Assembly: GCA_963658085.1 (NCBI GenBank)
Contig: CAVKOU010000026.1
Location: 1 to 33,005 of the forward strand
From: CAKRJP01 sp963658085
GTDB taxonomy: Bacteria > Bacillota > Clostridia > Lachnospirales > Lachnospiraceae
Length of the DNA: 33,005 bases
Direction: 5' to 3'
The stretch's first letter is position 1. Each line of letters starts with the position of its first letter. The notes under the pieces were generated by a model that saw nothing but the letters and a program-made list of their open reading frames with translations, made no database searches and was not told where the DNA came from. The translations under genes and the position numbers were made by a program. Positions 16,697 through 24,190 of this stretch are shown here, in pieces.

Positions 16697-16790
16697 ACTA
16701 TTCAGAATCCCATTCGATATATAAAACTGCTTATCTGCCTGAATGTTAGCATTTGCGGGACACAGTTTGGCATGGTTCTGAATAGTCGCA
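16697..16790. repeat. Repeated palindromic element, copy A
   Basis: A palindromic element between citC and citX. ACTATTCAGAA (16697-16707) pairs exactly with 16776-16786, extending inward by two more pairs including one G-U, and encloses a second hairpin in which AAACTG (16724-16729) pairs with CAGTTT (16763-16768). The part from about 16719 to 16790 is about 80% identical to copy B at 18795-18866. On the transcribed minus strand it would form a long RNA hairpin in the citC-citX message. I do not recognise the family. Confidence 0.75.
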
Positions 16791-16822
16791 AATTGTCTTT
16801 TGAATTATTTTTTGAATTATCC

Positions 16823-17887
16823 TTAGTAATGAATAACATTTTCGTGTTTTTGAATATTCTTTATGATTTCGTCAGCCTCTGGGCTTGTAAAGAAATTATA
16901 GGTGGTTTCCGGTACAATGGATTTTATGGAATCTACTTTACCATCATGTATAGCCTGGCGCACTGTTGAGGCGCTGATCGGCGTATTGTTATATTCCAAG
17001 CGTGGCACAATGATGCATTCAATATCAGACTTTGGCAGTTCCCTAGCCATAATTTCGTTATAGATGCCGGTTACCTGACTGGTTGGTTCTTCCCCAACAT
17101 ATCTTTTGGTGATGTTTAATGCCTCGGAAATAAGCTTGAAAATCGTGAGATCAAGTTCTGCATGGCCGGTTATTACAGAAGATTCATCTTTCTGAAAATA
17201 ACTTGGAAAAGTTGCATTGCTGATAATATAGGGACCACTATCGTGGTAGCAGATATTTGGTAAATGGGCAGTTGCCTCCATGATTAGTTTCTTTCGAACG
17301 GAATAGGAAATTAGGCTTGCGTCCTCACTGACCATAAAAAGATGCAGAACATCATTTTCCGCAGCGGCTTTTTCTACAAGATAAAGATGTCCATTGGTAA
17401 ATGGGTTGGCATTCATCACAAGGGCTGCAATATTTCCTGCAACATTACTAGCATTTTTATCCTGGTAGCCATTTTTAAGTTCTTTCAGATAATCAGTAAA
17501 TCCGGTTCTACGATTTTCCATAAATACCAGTTGTCCATCGACTCTTGCAATCTCATAAAATCCCAGGTCTTTAAAAAACTTCGCTGTATCACATTTGGTA
17601 TAAAGAAACAGATGAGTATTTCCCCGTTCGAACTGCACTTCGATCAAGTGAGTAACGATTTCATTCATGAGTCCCTCGCCCTGATGGCTGTGGCTGACGG
17701 CCATGCAGCGGAGGGTGTTTCCGAAAAGACTTCCGGTGGCGATGATATTCATATCCTCGTCATACATACCGCAGGTGTAATCCAGATTGGGGTCCCGACG
17801 GATTCCTTCTCCCTGAAGTAGCTTTTCAATCTGATCATTAGCATAACGATCACTAGGATATATTTTAGATATACTGTAAGATGACAT
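16823..17887 (-). CDS. citC: [Citrate (pro-3S)-lyase] ligase
   Basis: 354 residues, normal for CitC. It acetylates the thiol of the CitD prosthetic group with acetate and ATP, which activates citrate lyase. An N-terminal GNAT-like domain (about 1-130, with SHSHQGEGLMNEIVTHLI as acetyl-CoA-type loop) precedes the adenylyltransferase-type domain starting near residue 150 (ALVMNANPFTNGHLYLVE, with the NGH nucleotide-binding motif). The SASTVRQAI segment near residue 310 is the second conserved motif. AGGAGA lies nine bases before the ATG. It follows the LysR gene by 31 bases in the same unit. Confidence 0.95.
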   Translation of the reverse strand: MSSYSISKIYPSDRYANDQIEKLLQGEGIRRDPNLDYTCGMYDEDMNIIATGSLFGNTLRCMAVSHSHQGEGLMNEIVTHLIEVQFERGNTHLFLYTKCDTAKFFKDLGFYEIARVDGQLVFMENRRTGFTDYLKELKNGYQDKNASNVAGNIAALVMNANPFTNGHLYLVEKAAAENDVLHLFMVSEDASLISYSVRKKLIMEATAHLPNICYHDSGPYIISNATFPSYFQKDESSVITGHAELDLTIFKLISEALNITKRYVGEEPTSQVTGIYNEIMARELPKSDIECIIVPRLEYNNTPISASTVRQAIHDGKVDSIKSIVPETTYNFFTSPEADEIIKNIQKHENVIHY

Positions 17888-17918
17888 GATTTTTCTCTCC
17901 TATGAATTCATGAGTTCA

Positions 17919-18770
17919 TTAAAAATTCTTTAAAAGTTCTATAAAAGCGCTGACTTGCGGAAGTTCTGTTACATTACTGTTATACATAACGTAGGTAGAG
18001 CGGACAAAAGGTTCTCCGTTGTCAAAAGTCAGTGGCTCTACAATTCCATCAAAATCTTTTAAGCAAATCTCGGGAACGATGCTCCAGCCAAGGCCCCGCC
18101 GCACCATTTCTACACACGTAATAATATTATCTACAAAAATCCCATTACTCTTTGGTTGGAGATGGTTCTCCCGCATCCATTGGGAAATTTCCCGTTCAAA
18201 TTGAGAATCTGTTTTTCTTCCGACATAAGGCAGGGCATGTAAAGAACGATCTGCATTACCAGAACTTCGGATTGCACAAACATTCTCCCGATTCAAAAGA
18301 ATCTTTTCCCCTTTCCAATCATATTCTCCACGTATGATTCCTATATCGATTTTATTATTTACAATCTGCTGATATAAATTGCGGCTTTGATCTGTGGAAA
18401 TTCGTGTAATTACCTGCGGATATTTCTGGTGATAAGCAGCTAAAAGCTCCGGTAACTGGAAAAGAGCATAATTAATAGAAACCCCCAGGTTTAATGTTCC
18501 GCAGATATAGCCTTTTTTGCGATCCAGTTCGTTTCGCATGATATCCAAAAGGCAGGCTGCCTCAGAAACTCGCTTTAATACGATCTCTCCTTCAGGGGTA
18601 AAGTGTACACCCTGTCTGGAACGAAGGAGAAGGGTAGTATCCAGCTCTTTTTCAATGGCATGTATTCTTTTAGAAAGGGAAGATTGGGTCATAAACAGCC
18701 GGTCAGCAGCATGTGTGATATTCCCTGTTTCCTTTAATGTTATCAGTAGTTCAAAATCTCTTTCGTCCAT
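17919..18770 (-). CDS. LysR-family regulator of the citrate lyase locus
   Basis: 283 residues with an N-terminal winged helix (GNITHAADRLFMTQSSLSKR, residues 16-35) and a complete effector domain. It is divergent from citDEF and is the first gene of the citC-citX unit, the standard setting for a cit regulator; some Firmicutes use a LysR-type regulator here, others CitI or the CitAB two-component system. The likely effector is citrate or the true substrate of the pathway. The intergenic region to citD holds repeat copy B and an imperfect palindrome GAATAATTGCATAATTC (18856-18872) as a candidate site. GGAG lies about eight bases before the start codon. Confidence 0.88.
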   Translation of the reverse strand: MDERDFELLITLKETGNITHAADRLFMTQSSLSKRIHAIEKELDTTLLLRSRQGVHFTPEGEIVLKRVSEAACLLDIMRNELDRKKGYICGTLNLGVSINYALFQLPELLAAYHQKYPQVITRISTDQSRNLYQQIVNNKIDIGIIRGEYDWKGEKILLNRENVCAIRSSGNADRSLHALPYVGRKTDSQFEREISQWMRENHLQPKSNGIFVDNIITCVEMVRRGLGWSIVPEICLKDFDGIVEPLTFDNGEPFVRSTYVMYNSNVTELPQVSAFIELLKNF

Positions 18771-18794
18771 AATTAATACTCCGTGGCCGTGATG

Positions 18795-18868
18795 ATATAA
18801 AACTGCTTATCTGTCTGAAGGCAAGCATTCGCAGAACGCAGTTTTGCGTGGCTTTGAATAATTGCATA
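18795..18868. repeat. Repeated palindromic element, copy B
   Basis: About 80% identical to copy A (16719-16790) over some 72 bases. AAAACTGC (18799-18806) pairs perfectly with GCAGTTTT (18838-18845). Inside it, TCTG (18814-18817) pairs with CAGA (18832-18835); in copy A the same positions are CCTG and CGGG, so one T-A pair has become C-G and one T-A has become T-G, both still pairing. The outer 13-bp stem of copy A is not kept here, since the left arm has been replaced by sequence next to the LysR start. Confidence 0.7.
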
Positions 18869-19055
18869 ATTCATAAATGGAATGAAAAAATGCTTTTTCT
18901 GTAATTATATGTGAAAGAATAATAAAAGTAAACAGGAATAAACATTCTCTAAAGGAATGGAAAATGATGAAAACTATGCCTTTTACAACATAAAAATGAG
19001 GTGCTATATTGAAGCCATAACAAGAATGCAACAGGCAATGAAGAAAGGAGCAAAT

Positions 19056-19355
19056 ATGGAAATTCAGAAAACAGCAATGGCTGGAACATTGGAATCCAGT
19101 GATGCACAAATTACAGTAGAACCGAGTGATAACCTTTCGGTTAACATTGAAAGCAGTGTTATGAATCAGTATGGTCGTCAGATTAAAGCAATCGTTTTAA
19201 AAACCTTAGAAGAGTTAGAGGTTGCAAATGCAAAAGTTACAGTTGTTGATAAGGGTGCCCTGGAGTGCACATTAAAGGCAAGAGTTGAGTGTGCTGTATA
19301 TCGCAGCAGCGATTCATCCGATAAAAATATTGCATGGGGAGGTAATGTAAGATGA
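19056..19355 (+). CDS. citD: Citrate lyase acyl carrier protein (gamma subunit)
   Basis: 99 residues from the ATG at 19056, with AAAGGAG five bases upstream; a frame from 18957 would add 33 residues not found in CitD. CitD carries the CoA-like prosthetic group on a serine near the N-terminus; the TAMAGTLESSD segment (residues 6-16) is that site, and the modified Ser is expected to be Ser14. Domain length and the AKVTVVDKGALECTLKARVE segment are family-typical. It is the first gene of the rightward operon and overlaps citE by four bases (ATGA). Confidence 0.95.
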   Translation: MEIQKTAMAGTLESSDAQITVEPSDNLSVNIESSVMNQYGRQIKAIVLKTLEELEVANAKVTVVDKGALECTLKARVECAVYRSSDSSDKNIAWGGNVR

Positions 19356-20263
19356 TTTCACGTCCGAAGCCGCAGAAGAACAGATTAAGAAGAACAATGA
19401 TGTTTATGAATGCACAGAAGCCAGGTCTGATCAAGGATGCATATATCTATGGCACAGACAGTATCATTTTGGACCTTGAAGATGCTGTTGCAGAGAATCA
19501 GAAAGATGCAGCCAGGTTTTCATTATATCAGGCATTAAAAAACATTGATTATGGTGACACAGAAGTAATCGTCAGAATCAATGGTCTTGATACTCCACAC
19601 TGGAAAGAGGATATCCGTTGCGTTGTTGCAGCCGGAGCAGATGGTATCCGTATTGCAAAATGTGAAAGTGCACAGGATGTACATGATGTCGAAGAACAGG
19701 TAGAGGCGGCTGAAAAGGAATTTGGAGTTGAAGTAGGTAGAACTCTTTTGATGGCAGCCTTGGAGAGCCCAAAGGGAATCATGAATGCATATGAGATTGT
19801 AACAGCATCAGACAGAATGTTTGGTTGTGCGATTTCCGGAGGAGATTTCCGAAAGAGCATGCATGTCCGTATCGAAGAGGGCGGAATCGAAATGATGGTA
19901 GCCAGAGGACAGATGCTTCTTGCAGCCAGAGCAGCCGGTGTACAGTGCTTTGACACGATGTTCCCTAACATTGATGACATGGAAGGCTTTAAGGCAGAAG
20001 TTATCCAAAACCGTAAGATGGGATTTGATGGAAAGAGTATTGTTAATCCGAAACAGATTAAATTTGTTCATGATACATTTGCTCCTACTCAAAAAGAAAT
20101 TGCTTATGCAGAAAAACTGTGCCGTTCCTTTAATGAGCAGGCTGATTCCGGAGTTGGTGTATATACAGTTGACGGTAAGATGGTTGATATTCCGTTCTTT
20201 GAAGATGCAAGACGAGTAATTGCACTTGCAAAAGCATGCGGCGTATACCATGGTGATTTATAA
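19352..20263 (+). CDS. citE: Citrate lyase beta subunit (citryl-ACP lyase)
   Basis: 303 residues, a TIM-barrel of the HpcH/HpaI-CitE superfamily. It cleaves the citryl-thioester on CitD to oxaloacetate and acetyl-ACP. Recognisable are RTMMFMNAQKPGLIKDA at the N-terminus, SIILDLEDAV, the substrate-arginine segment VIVRINGLDT, and AALESPKGIMNAYEI with the metal-binding Glu. The later GKSIVNPKQIKFVH is also typical. The start codon overlaps the citD stop, implying translational coupling. Confidence 0.95.
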   Translation: MISRPKPQKNRLRRTMMFMNAQKPGLIKDAYIYGTDSIILDLEDAVAENQKDAARFSLYQALKNIDYGDTEVIVRINGLDTPHWKEDIRCVVAAGADGIRIAKCESAQDVHDVEEQVEAAEKEFGVEVGRTLLMAALESPKGIMNAYEIVTASDRMFGCAISGGDFRKSMHVRIEEGGIEMMVARGQMLLAARAAGVQCFDTMFPNIDDMEGFKAEVIQNRKMGFDGKSIVNPKQIKFVHDTFAPTQKEIAYAEKLCRSFNEQADSGVGVYTVDGKMVDIPFFEDARRVIALAKACGVYHGDL

Positions 20264-20283
20264 GAAAGGGGCAAGTGAAGAAG

Positions 20284-21843
20284 ATGAAAAATGCAGTAGG
20301 CAGAGAAATTCCAGATGAGCTTCTTGTAAACGGTAAAGAAGTATATCAGGGAAAATATTACATGGATGGGAAATATGTAAAAAAAGATTCTCCAAAAACA
20401 ATCCGTAAAGTTAAACCGGAAGAAAGCAAAATCTGTGCTTCTATTCGTGAAGCATGTGAAAAATGCGGCGCACATGATGGAATGACATTTTCTTTCCATA
20501 CAGAACTTAGAGATGGTGACTATGTAGCCAGCATGGTAGCAAAAGTTTTGGTAGAGGAAATGGGCCTGAAAGACATAACGGTTGCAGCCACTTCCCTTGG
20601 AAATGCACAGGATGTAATCGCAGATTATATTGAACAGGGAATCATCACAGGGGTTCAGACTTCAGGTGTTCGTGGAAGAATCGGTGAAGTGATATCCGCA
20701 GGAAAGCTTGCAAAACCGGCAATTATCCGAAGCCATGGAGGACGTCCTCGTGCAGTGGAAGCCGGAGAAGTACATATCGATATTGCATTTCTTGCAGCGG
20801 CTTCTTCTGATTGCTGTGGAAATGCCAGTGGTATTGGTGGAAAGAATAATTTTGGTTCTATGGGATTTGGAATTCATGATTCCCATTTCGCAGATCATAC
20901 GGTAATTGTTACAGATACATTAGTTGATTTTCCAAATGTTCCTGCTTCTATAAAGGGAATCGATGTTGACTGTGTATGTGTGGTAGATGACATCGGAGAT
21001 GCAGCCAAGATTACAACAAAAGAAGCGCGTATTACCGATAATCCGAGAGAGCTTATGATGGCAGAAAATGTTGCAAAGGTTATCGCAGCATCTCCTGATT
21101 TCGTAGATGGATTCTCCTTCCAGACAGGTGTTGGTGGTCCTTCTCTTGCTGCAAATAGATTTATTGAGCAGTATATGGTAGAAAAAGGAATTACTATGAG
21201 TTTTGCCCTTGGTGGAACCAGCAGTTCTGTATGCCAGTTGATGGACAAGGGACTTTGTAGAAAGATCTGTGATACACAGGATTTTGATATGGGTGCTATT
21301 AACCATATCGGAACCAATCCAAATCATTATGAGACAGACCTCAGTGAGTATGCAAATGCTGCAAACAAGGGTGCATTGGTTAATAAGCTTGACTTTGTTG
21401 TACTTTCCGCATTGGAGATTGATACAAAGTTTAATGTTAATGTACTGACAGGATCGGATGGAGTACTGCGCGGTGCACCGGGTGGACATCCAGATGCAGC
21501 TTGCGGAAGCAAATGTACTATCATTGTTACTCCATTGACCAGAGGTCGTATGGCGACTGTATGCGAAGATGTTGTTACAGTTGTAACACCGGGAGATTGC
21601 GTGGATGTTTTAGTAACAGATTACGGAATCGCTGTAAATCCTGCACGTAAAGATATTGAAGCATATCTTGCAGAAGCAGGAATCAAGACTGTTACTATTG
21701 AATGGTTGAAAGATAAGGCATATAGTCTGGTTGGAACTCCGGATAAATTGGAGTGGGAAGACAAAGTGGTTGCAGTTTTGGAAGCCAGAGATGGAACCAT
21801 CCTTGATGTAATCAGAAAAATTAAGCCATTAACACTAGATTAA
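20284..21843 (+). CDS. citF: Citrate lyase alpha subunit (citrate:acetyl-ACP transferase)
   Basis: 519 residues from the ATG at 20284, a start that gives the MKNAVGREIP beginning seen in clostridial CitF; a GTG at 20275 is possible but sits only about three bases from the AAGGGG ribosome sequence. CitF exchanges the acetyl group on CitD for citrate, forming citryl-ACP. The family Gly/Asn-rich segments are present (CGNASGIGGKNNFGSMGFG and FSFQTGVGGPSLAANRFI), as is the later GSDGVLRGAPGGHPD. Length is normal. Two stop codons in tandem end the gene, and a hairpin follows 29 bases later. Confidence 0.95.
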   Translation: MKNAVGREIPDELLVNGKEVYQGKYYMDGKYVKKDSPKTIRKVKPEESKICASIREACEKCGAHDGMTFSFHTELRDGDYVASMVAKVLVEEMGLKDITVAATSLGNAQDVIADYIEQGIITGVQTSGVRGRIGEVISAGKLAKPAIIRSHGGRPRAVEAGEVHIDIAFLAAASSDCCGNASGIGGKNNFGSMGFGIHDSHFADHTVIVTDTLVDFPNVPASIKGIDVDCVCVVDDIGDAAKITTKEARITDNPRELMMAENVAKVIAASPDFVDGFSFQTGVGGPSLAANRFIEQYMVEKGITMSFALGGTSSSVCQLMDKGLCRKICDTQDFDMGAINHIGTNPNHYETDLSEYANAANKGALVNKLDFVVLSALEIDTKFNVNVLTGSDGVLRGAPGGHPDAACGSKCTIIVTPLTRGRMATVCEDVVTVVTPGDCVDVLVTDYGIAVNPARKDIEAYLAEAGIKTVTIEWLKDKAYSLVGTPDKLEWEDKVVAVLEARDGTILDVIRKIKPLTLD

Positions 21844-21867
21844 TAAGATACACAATTGATTTTTGCT

Positions 21868-23046
21868 ATGGACTGCTCCCTGTTTGGGAGCAGTTTGCGA
21901 ATACGGTTCGGTGTTGATACCAGTGTGATTTTAGGGGGCTTTCCCAGTAAATTGTTTTTGACATTGCTTGGAACTATGTTTTTCTTTTGTCTTCTGCAGG
22001 AGAATCATACATTGGAACTTTTGTCTAAAAAAATGGTTGCATTGGTAGGAAGAAAAACATTTTTGATTCCAATTATTATTTATGTAGTTTCTTATGTATT
22101 ATCGGCAGCCGGACCGGGAGCCATTTCCGTACAATCTGTCATGATTATTTTTGCAGTCAGCCTGTCCGTACAGATGAATGCATCTCCAATTCTTATGGGA
22201 AGTATGGCAATTCTTGGAGCTGTAGGAGGAACCGCGTCACCGATTGCCTTGTCCGGAATTATCGTGACGGATCTTACGGAAGAGATGGGAATGACGGGAG
22301 TAGCTGGCCCTGTATTCTTAGGAATAAGCGTGGCGAATCTGATTTGCGCAGTTATTCTTTACATCGTTTTTAAGGGATACAAGATGAAATCAGAAGAGGC
22401 CGTTGATAAAAAGGAACTTCCGGCATTTAACAGATCTCAGGTGATCTGTATCATTGCACTAATTATTCTTGTAGTGGCAGTTGTAGTATTTCGCTATGAT
22501 GTAGGGCTGGTATCCTTTGCCTTGGCTTTTGTATTATTACTCTTTAACGTTGTAAATGAAAAGTCTGGTTTAAAACTAATCCCGTGGAGTGTTTTGCTTC
22601 TAATCACAGGAGTTAGTATGTTGATGGCAGTAACAAAGGAACTAGGCGGAATTACACTGCTTTCCGATCTCTTGGCATCTATGATGAATCAGGTGACCGC
22701 GGCTCCTATTATTGGATTGACGGCAGGCTTGATGTCATGGTTTAGTTCGGCAAATGGAGTGGTTCTTCCGACACTGATACCTACAGTGGAAGACATTGCA
22801 GCAAATGTAGGTGGCAATGTGACAGCTATGGAACTGATTATGTCTATTGTCGGTGGAGCAACAGTTGCAGGAATCAGTCCTTTGTCCACAGGTGGAAGTT
22901 TAATACTGGCTTCCTATGCGCAGGAGACAGATGCATCGGATAAAGATCAGCAATCTGTTTTTATCAAACTGTTTGGAATCTCTTTCGGAGCGGTTATGGT
23001 TGTTGTGATTTTTGCTCTTGTGGGAGGCTTTAAGCTGTTTTGTTGA
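21868..23046 (+). CDS. MatC-like dicarboxylate carrier, apparently N-truncated
   Basis: 392 residues from the ATG at 21868 (a TTG at 21856 is the only alternative); neither has a ribosome site. From about residue 15 onward the sequence matches the MatC/DASS-type carriers (VILGGFPSKLFLTLLGTMFF, ISPLSTGGSLILASYAQ) and has about ten membrane segments. What precedes, including a terminator-like hairpin at 21873-21893, does not look like carrier sequence, and the first membrane helix and about 35-50 residues usual for the family are missing. It is in the same frame as citF, after two stop codons, and 14 bases before the lactonase gene. The likely role was uptake of citrate or a related acid. It may be non-functional or use an unnoticed start. 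Confidence 0.7.
   Translation: MDCSLFGSSLRIRFGVDTSVILGGFPSKLFLTLLGTMFFFCLLQENHTLELLSKKMVALVGRKTFLIPIIIYVVSYVLSAAGPGAISVQSVMIIFAVSLSVQMNASPILMGSMAILGAVGGTASPIALSGIIVTDLTEEMGMTGVAGPVFLGISVANLICAVILYIVFKGYKMKSEEAVDKKELPAFNRSQVICIIALIILVVAVVVFRYDVGLVSFALAFVLLLFNVVNEKSGLKLIPWSVLLLITGVSMLMAVTKELGGITLLSDLLASMMNQVTAAPIIGLTAGLMSWFSSANGVVLPTLIPTVEDIAANVGGNVTAMELIMSIVGGATVAGISPLSTGGSLILASYAQETDASDKDQQSVFIKLFGISFGAVMVVVIFALVGGFKLFC
21873..21896 (+). terminator. GC-rich hairpin after citF, partial terminator
   Basis: CTGCTCCC (21873-21880) pairs perfectly with GGGAGCAG (21886-21893) around a five-base loop, followed by only TTT and then GCGAATACGG. This is a strong stem with a poor T-tract. It lies inside the reading frame assigned to the transporter, which suggests that the frame there is not original coding sequence. 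Confidence 0.6.
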
Positions 23047-23060
23047 AAGGAGAATGCAGG

Positions 23061-24107
23061 ATGAAATATGCATATGTAGGATGCCGGACTACCAAAGAAA
23101 GAGACGCCAGAGGAAAAGGTATCAGTGTTTATCAGGTGGATGATCGCGGAAATTGGGAATTGATCCAGATTCTTGAAAATCTGGTAAATCCATCGTTCCT
23201 TTGTATGGATCATACAGGAGAATTTCTTTATACCATTCATGGTGATAAAAGTGAAATCAGTTCTTTCTCAATAGATAAAGAAACAGGTAAATTAGCTTAT
23301 ATAAATACAGTATCTACAGAAGGAATCAATCCGGTACATTTATCCATAGATAAAAGCAACCGTTGGATTTTCGTTGCAAACCTGCAGACAGGAACTGTTG
23401 CAGTTATTCCAAGGAAAGAAGATGGAAGTCTCAAAGATTTAAAAGAGTTATATAAAATTTCGGGACGTACCAAAGATGCCATTTCACATCCGCATCAGGT
23501 ACAGCAGGATGGAAACGGAGAATATCTGCTGGTTTCTTGCCAGGGACGAAAAGAGGGATTTGGACAGGTAGATGTATTTAAGATTGATTCAGAAAATGGA
23601 GTTTTAGACAGCACATGTATTGTTTGCTCCAGAGAGATCGCGGAGCCAAGACACTTTGTATTTCATCAGAATAATAAGTGGGGATATGGTGTAAATGAAA
23701 AAGATTACTCTGTAACCACCTATTATTTTGATGATACAAGTGGTGTGCTGGAAGCTAAGCAAATCCTGCCAACTCTTCCGGAAACTTACACAGGAGACGG
23801 ATGGGCCAGTGGAATTGACATTACGGACGATGGACAATATGTGATTGTTTCAAATAGAAAGCATGACAGTGTTACCAGTTTTAAGGTACAGGAAAATGGA
23901 TTTCTGAAATATTGTGATTCCATGAAAACAGATGGAAAGCAGCCGAGATTTATTATATGGAATGAAGACAGAAAAGCTGTAATTGCGGCAAATGAACTGA
24001 CAGATACCATAGTAGAGATTCAACTTGATGAGACATCAGGAAAATTCAGTAAGCCGGTAAAAAAGGTAGACTCCGAAAGCCCTGTGTGTGTAATTTTCAG
24101 TAGATAG
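23061..24107 (+). CDS. Beta-propeller lactonase family protein
   Basis: 348 residues from the ATG at 23061, which has AAAGGAG seven bases upstream; a longer frame from 23040 overlaps the carrier stop and is not needed. The protein is a seven-bladed propeller of the lactonase family (6-phosphogluconolactonase YbhE-like, muconate cycloisomerase-like). Landmarks are repeated blade motifs of the type NPSFLCMDHTGEFLYTIHGD, the SHPHQVQ segment, EPRHFVFHQNNKWGYGVNE, and ITDDGQYVIVSNRKHDSV. No signal peptide. Known members hydrolyse sugar or muconate lactones. As the last gene of a citrate lyase operon it more likely opens a lactone of the pathway's substrate than serves the pentose phosphate route, but that is inference. 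Confidence 0.88.
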   Translation: MKYAYVGCRTTKERDARGKGISVYQVDDRGNWELIQILENLVNPSFLCMDHTGEFLYTIHGDKSEISSFSIDKETGKLAYINTVSTEGINPVHLSIDKSNRWIFVANLQTGTVAVIPRKEDGSLKDLKELYKISGRTKDAISHPHQVQQDGNGEYLLVSCQGRKEGFGQVDVFKIDSENGVLDSTCIVCSREIAEPRHFVFHQNNKWGYGVNEKDYSVTTYYFDDTSGVLEAKQILPTLPETYTGDGWASGIDITDDGQYVIVSNRKHDSVTSFKVQENGFLKYCDSMKTDGKQPRFIIWNEDRKAVIAANELTDTIVEIQLDETSGKFSKPVKKVDSESPVCVIFSR

Positions 24108-24126
24108 AATTCTCCCGTGTTTTTAA

Positions 24127-24161
24127 TTATCTCCCAAAATAGCATTGATTTTGGGAGATAA
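24127..24161. terminator. Bidirectional hairpin between lactonase and GH127 genes
   Basis: TTATCTCCCAAAAT (24127-24140) is the exact inverse of ATTTTGGGAGATAA (24148-24161), a 14-bp stem with a seven-base loop. It lies between two convergent genes, as expected for a shared terminator, although no long T-tract follows on either strand. Confidence 0.65.
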
Positions 24162-24190
24162 AAGAAATATGGAAGAATAAGTAGAATCTC

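Noticed and set aside
20920..21489. 189-codon minus-strand ORF inside citF
   Set aside because: Lies wholly within a conserved, full-length citF; shadow frame.
23061..24107. Lactonase as the housekeeping 6-phosphogluconolactonase
   Set aside because: The family includes it, but no pentose phosphate genes are near and the gene is 14 bases behind a citrate-lyase-operon carrier; the specific name is not supported.
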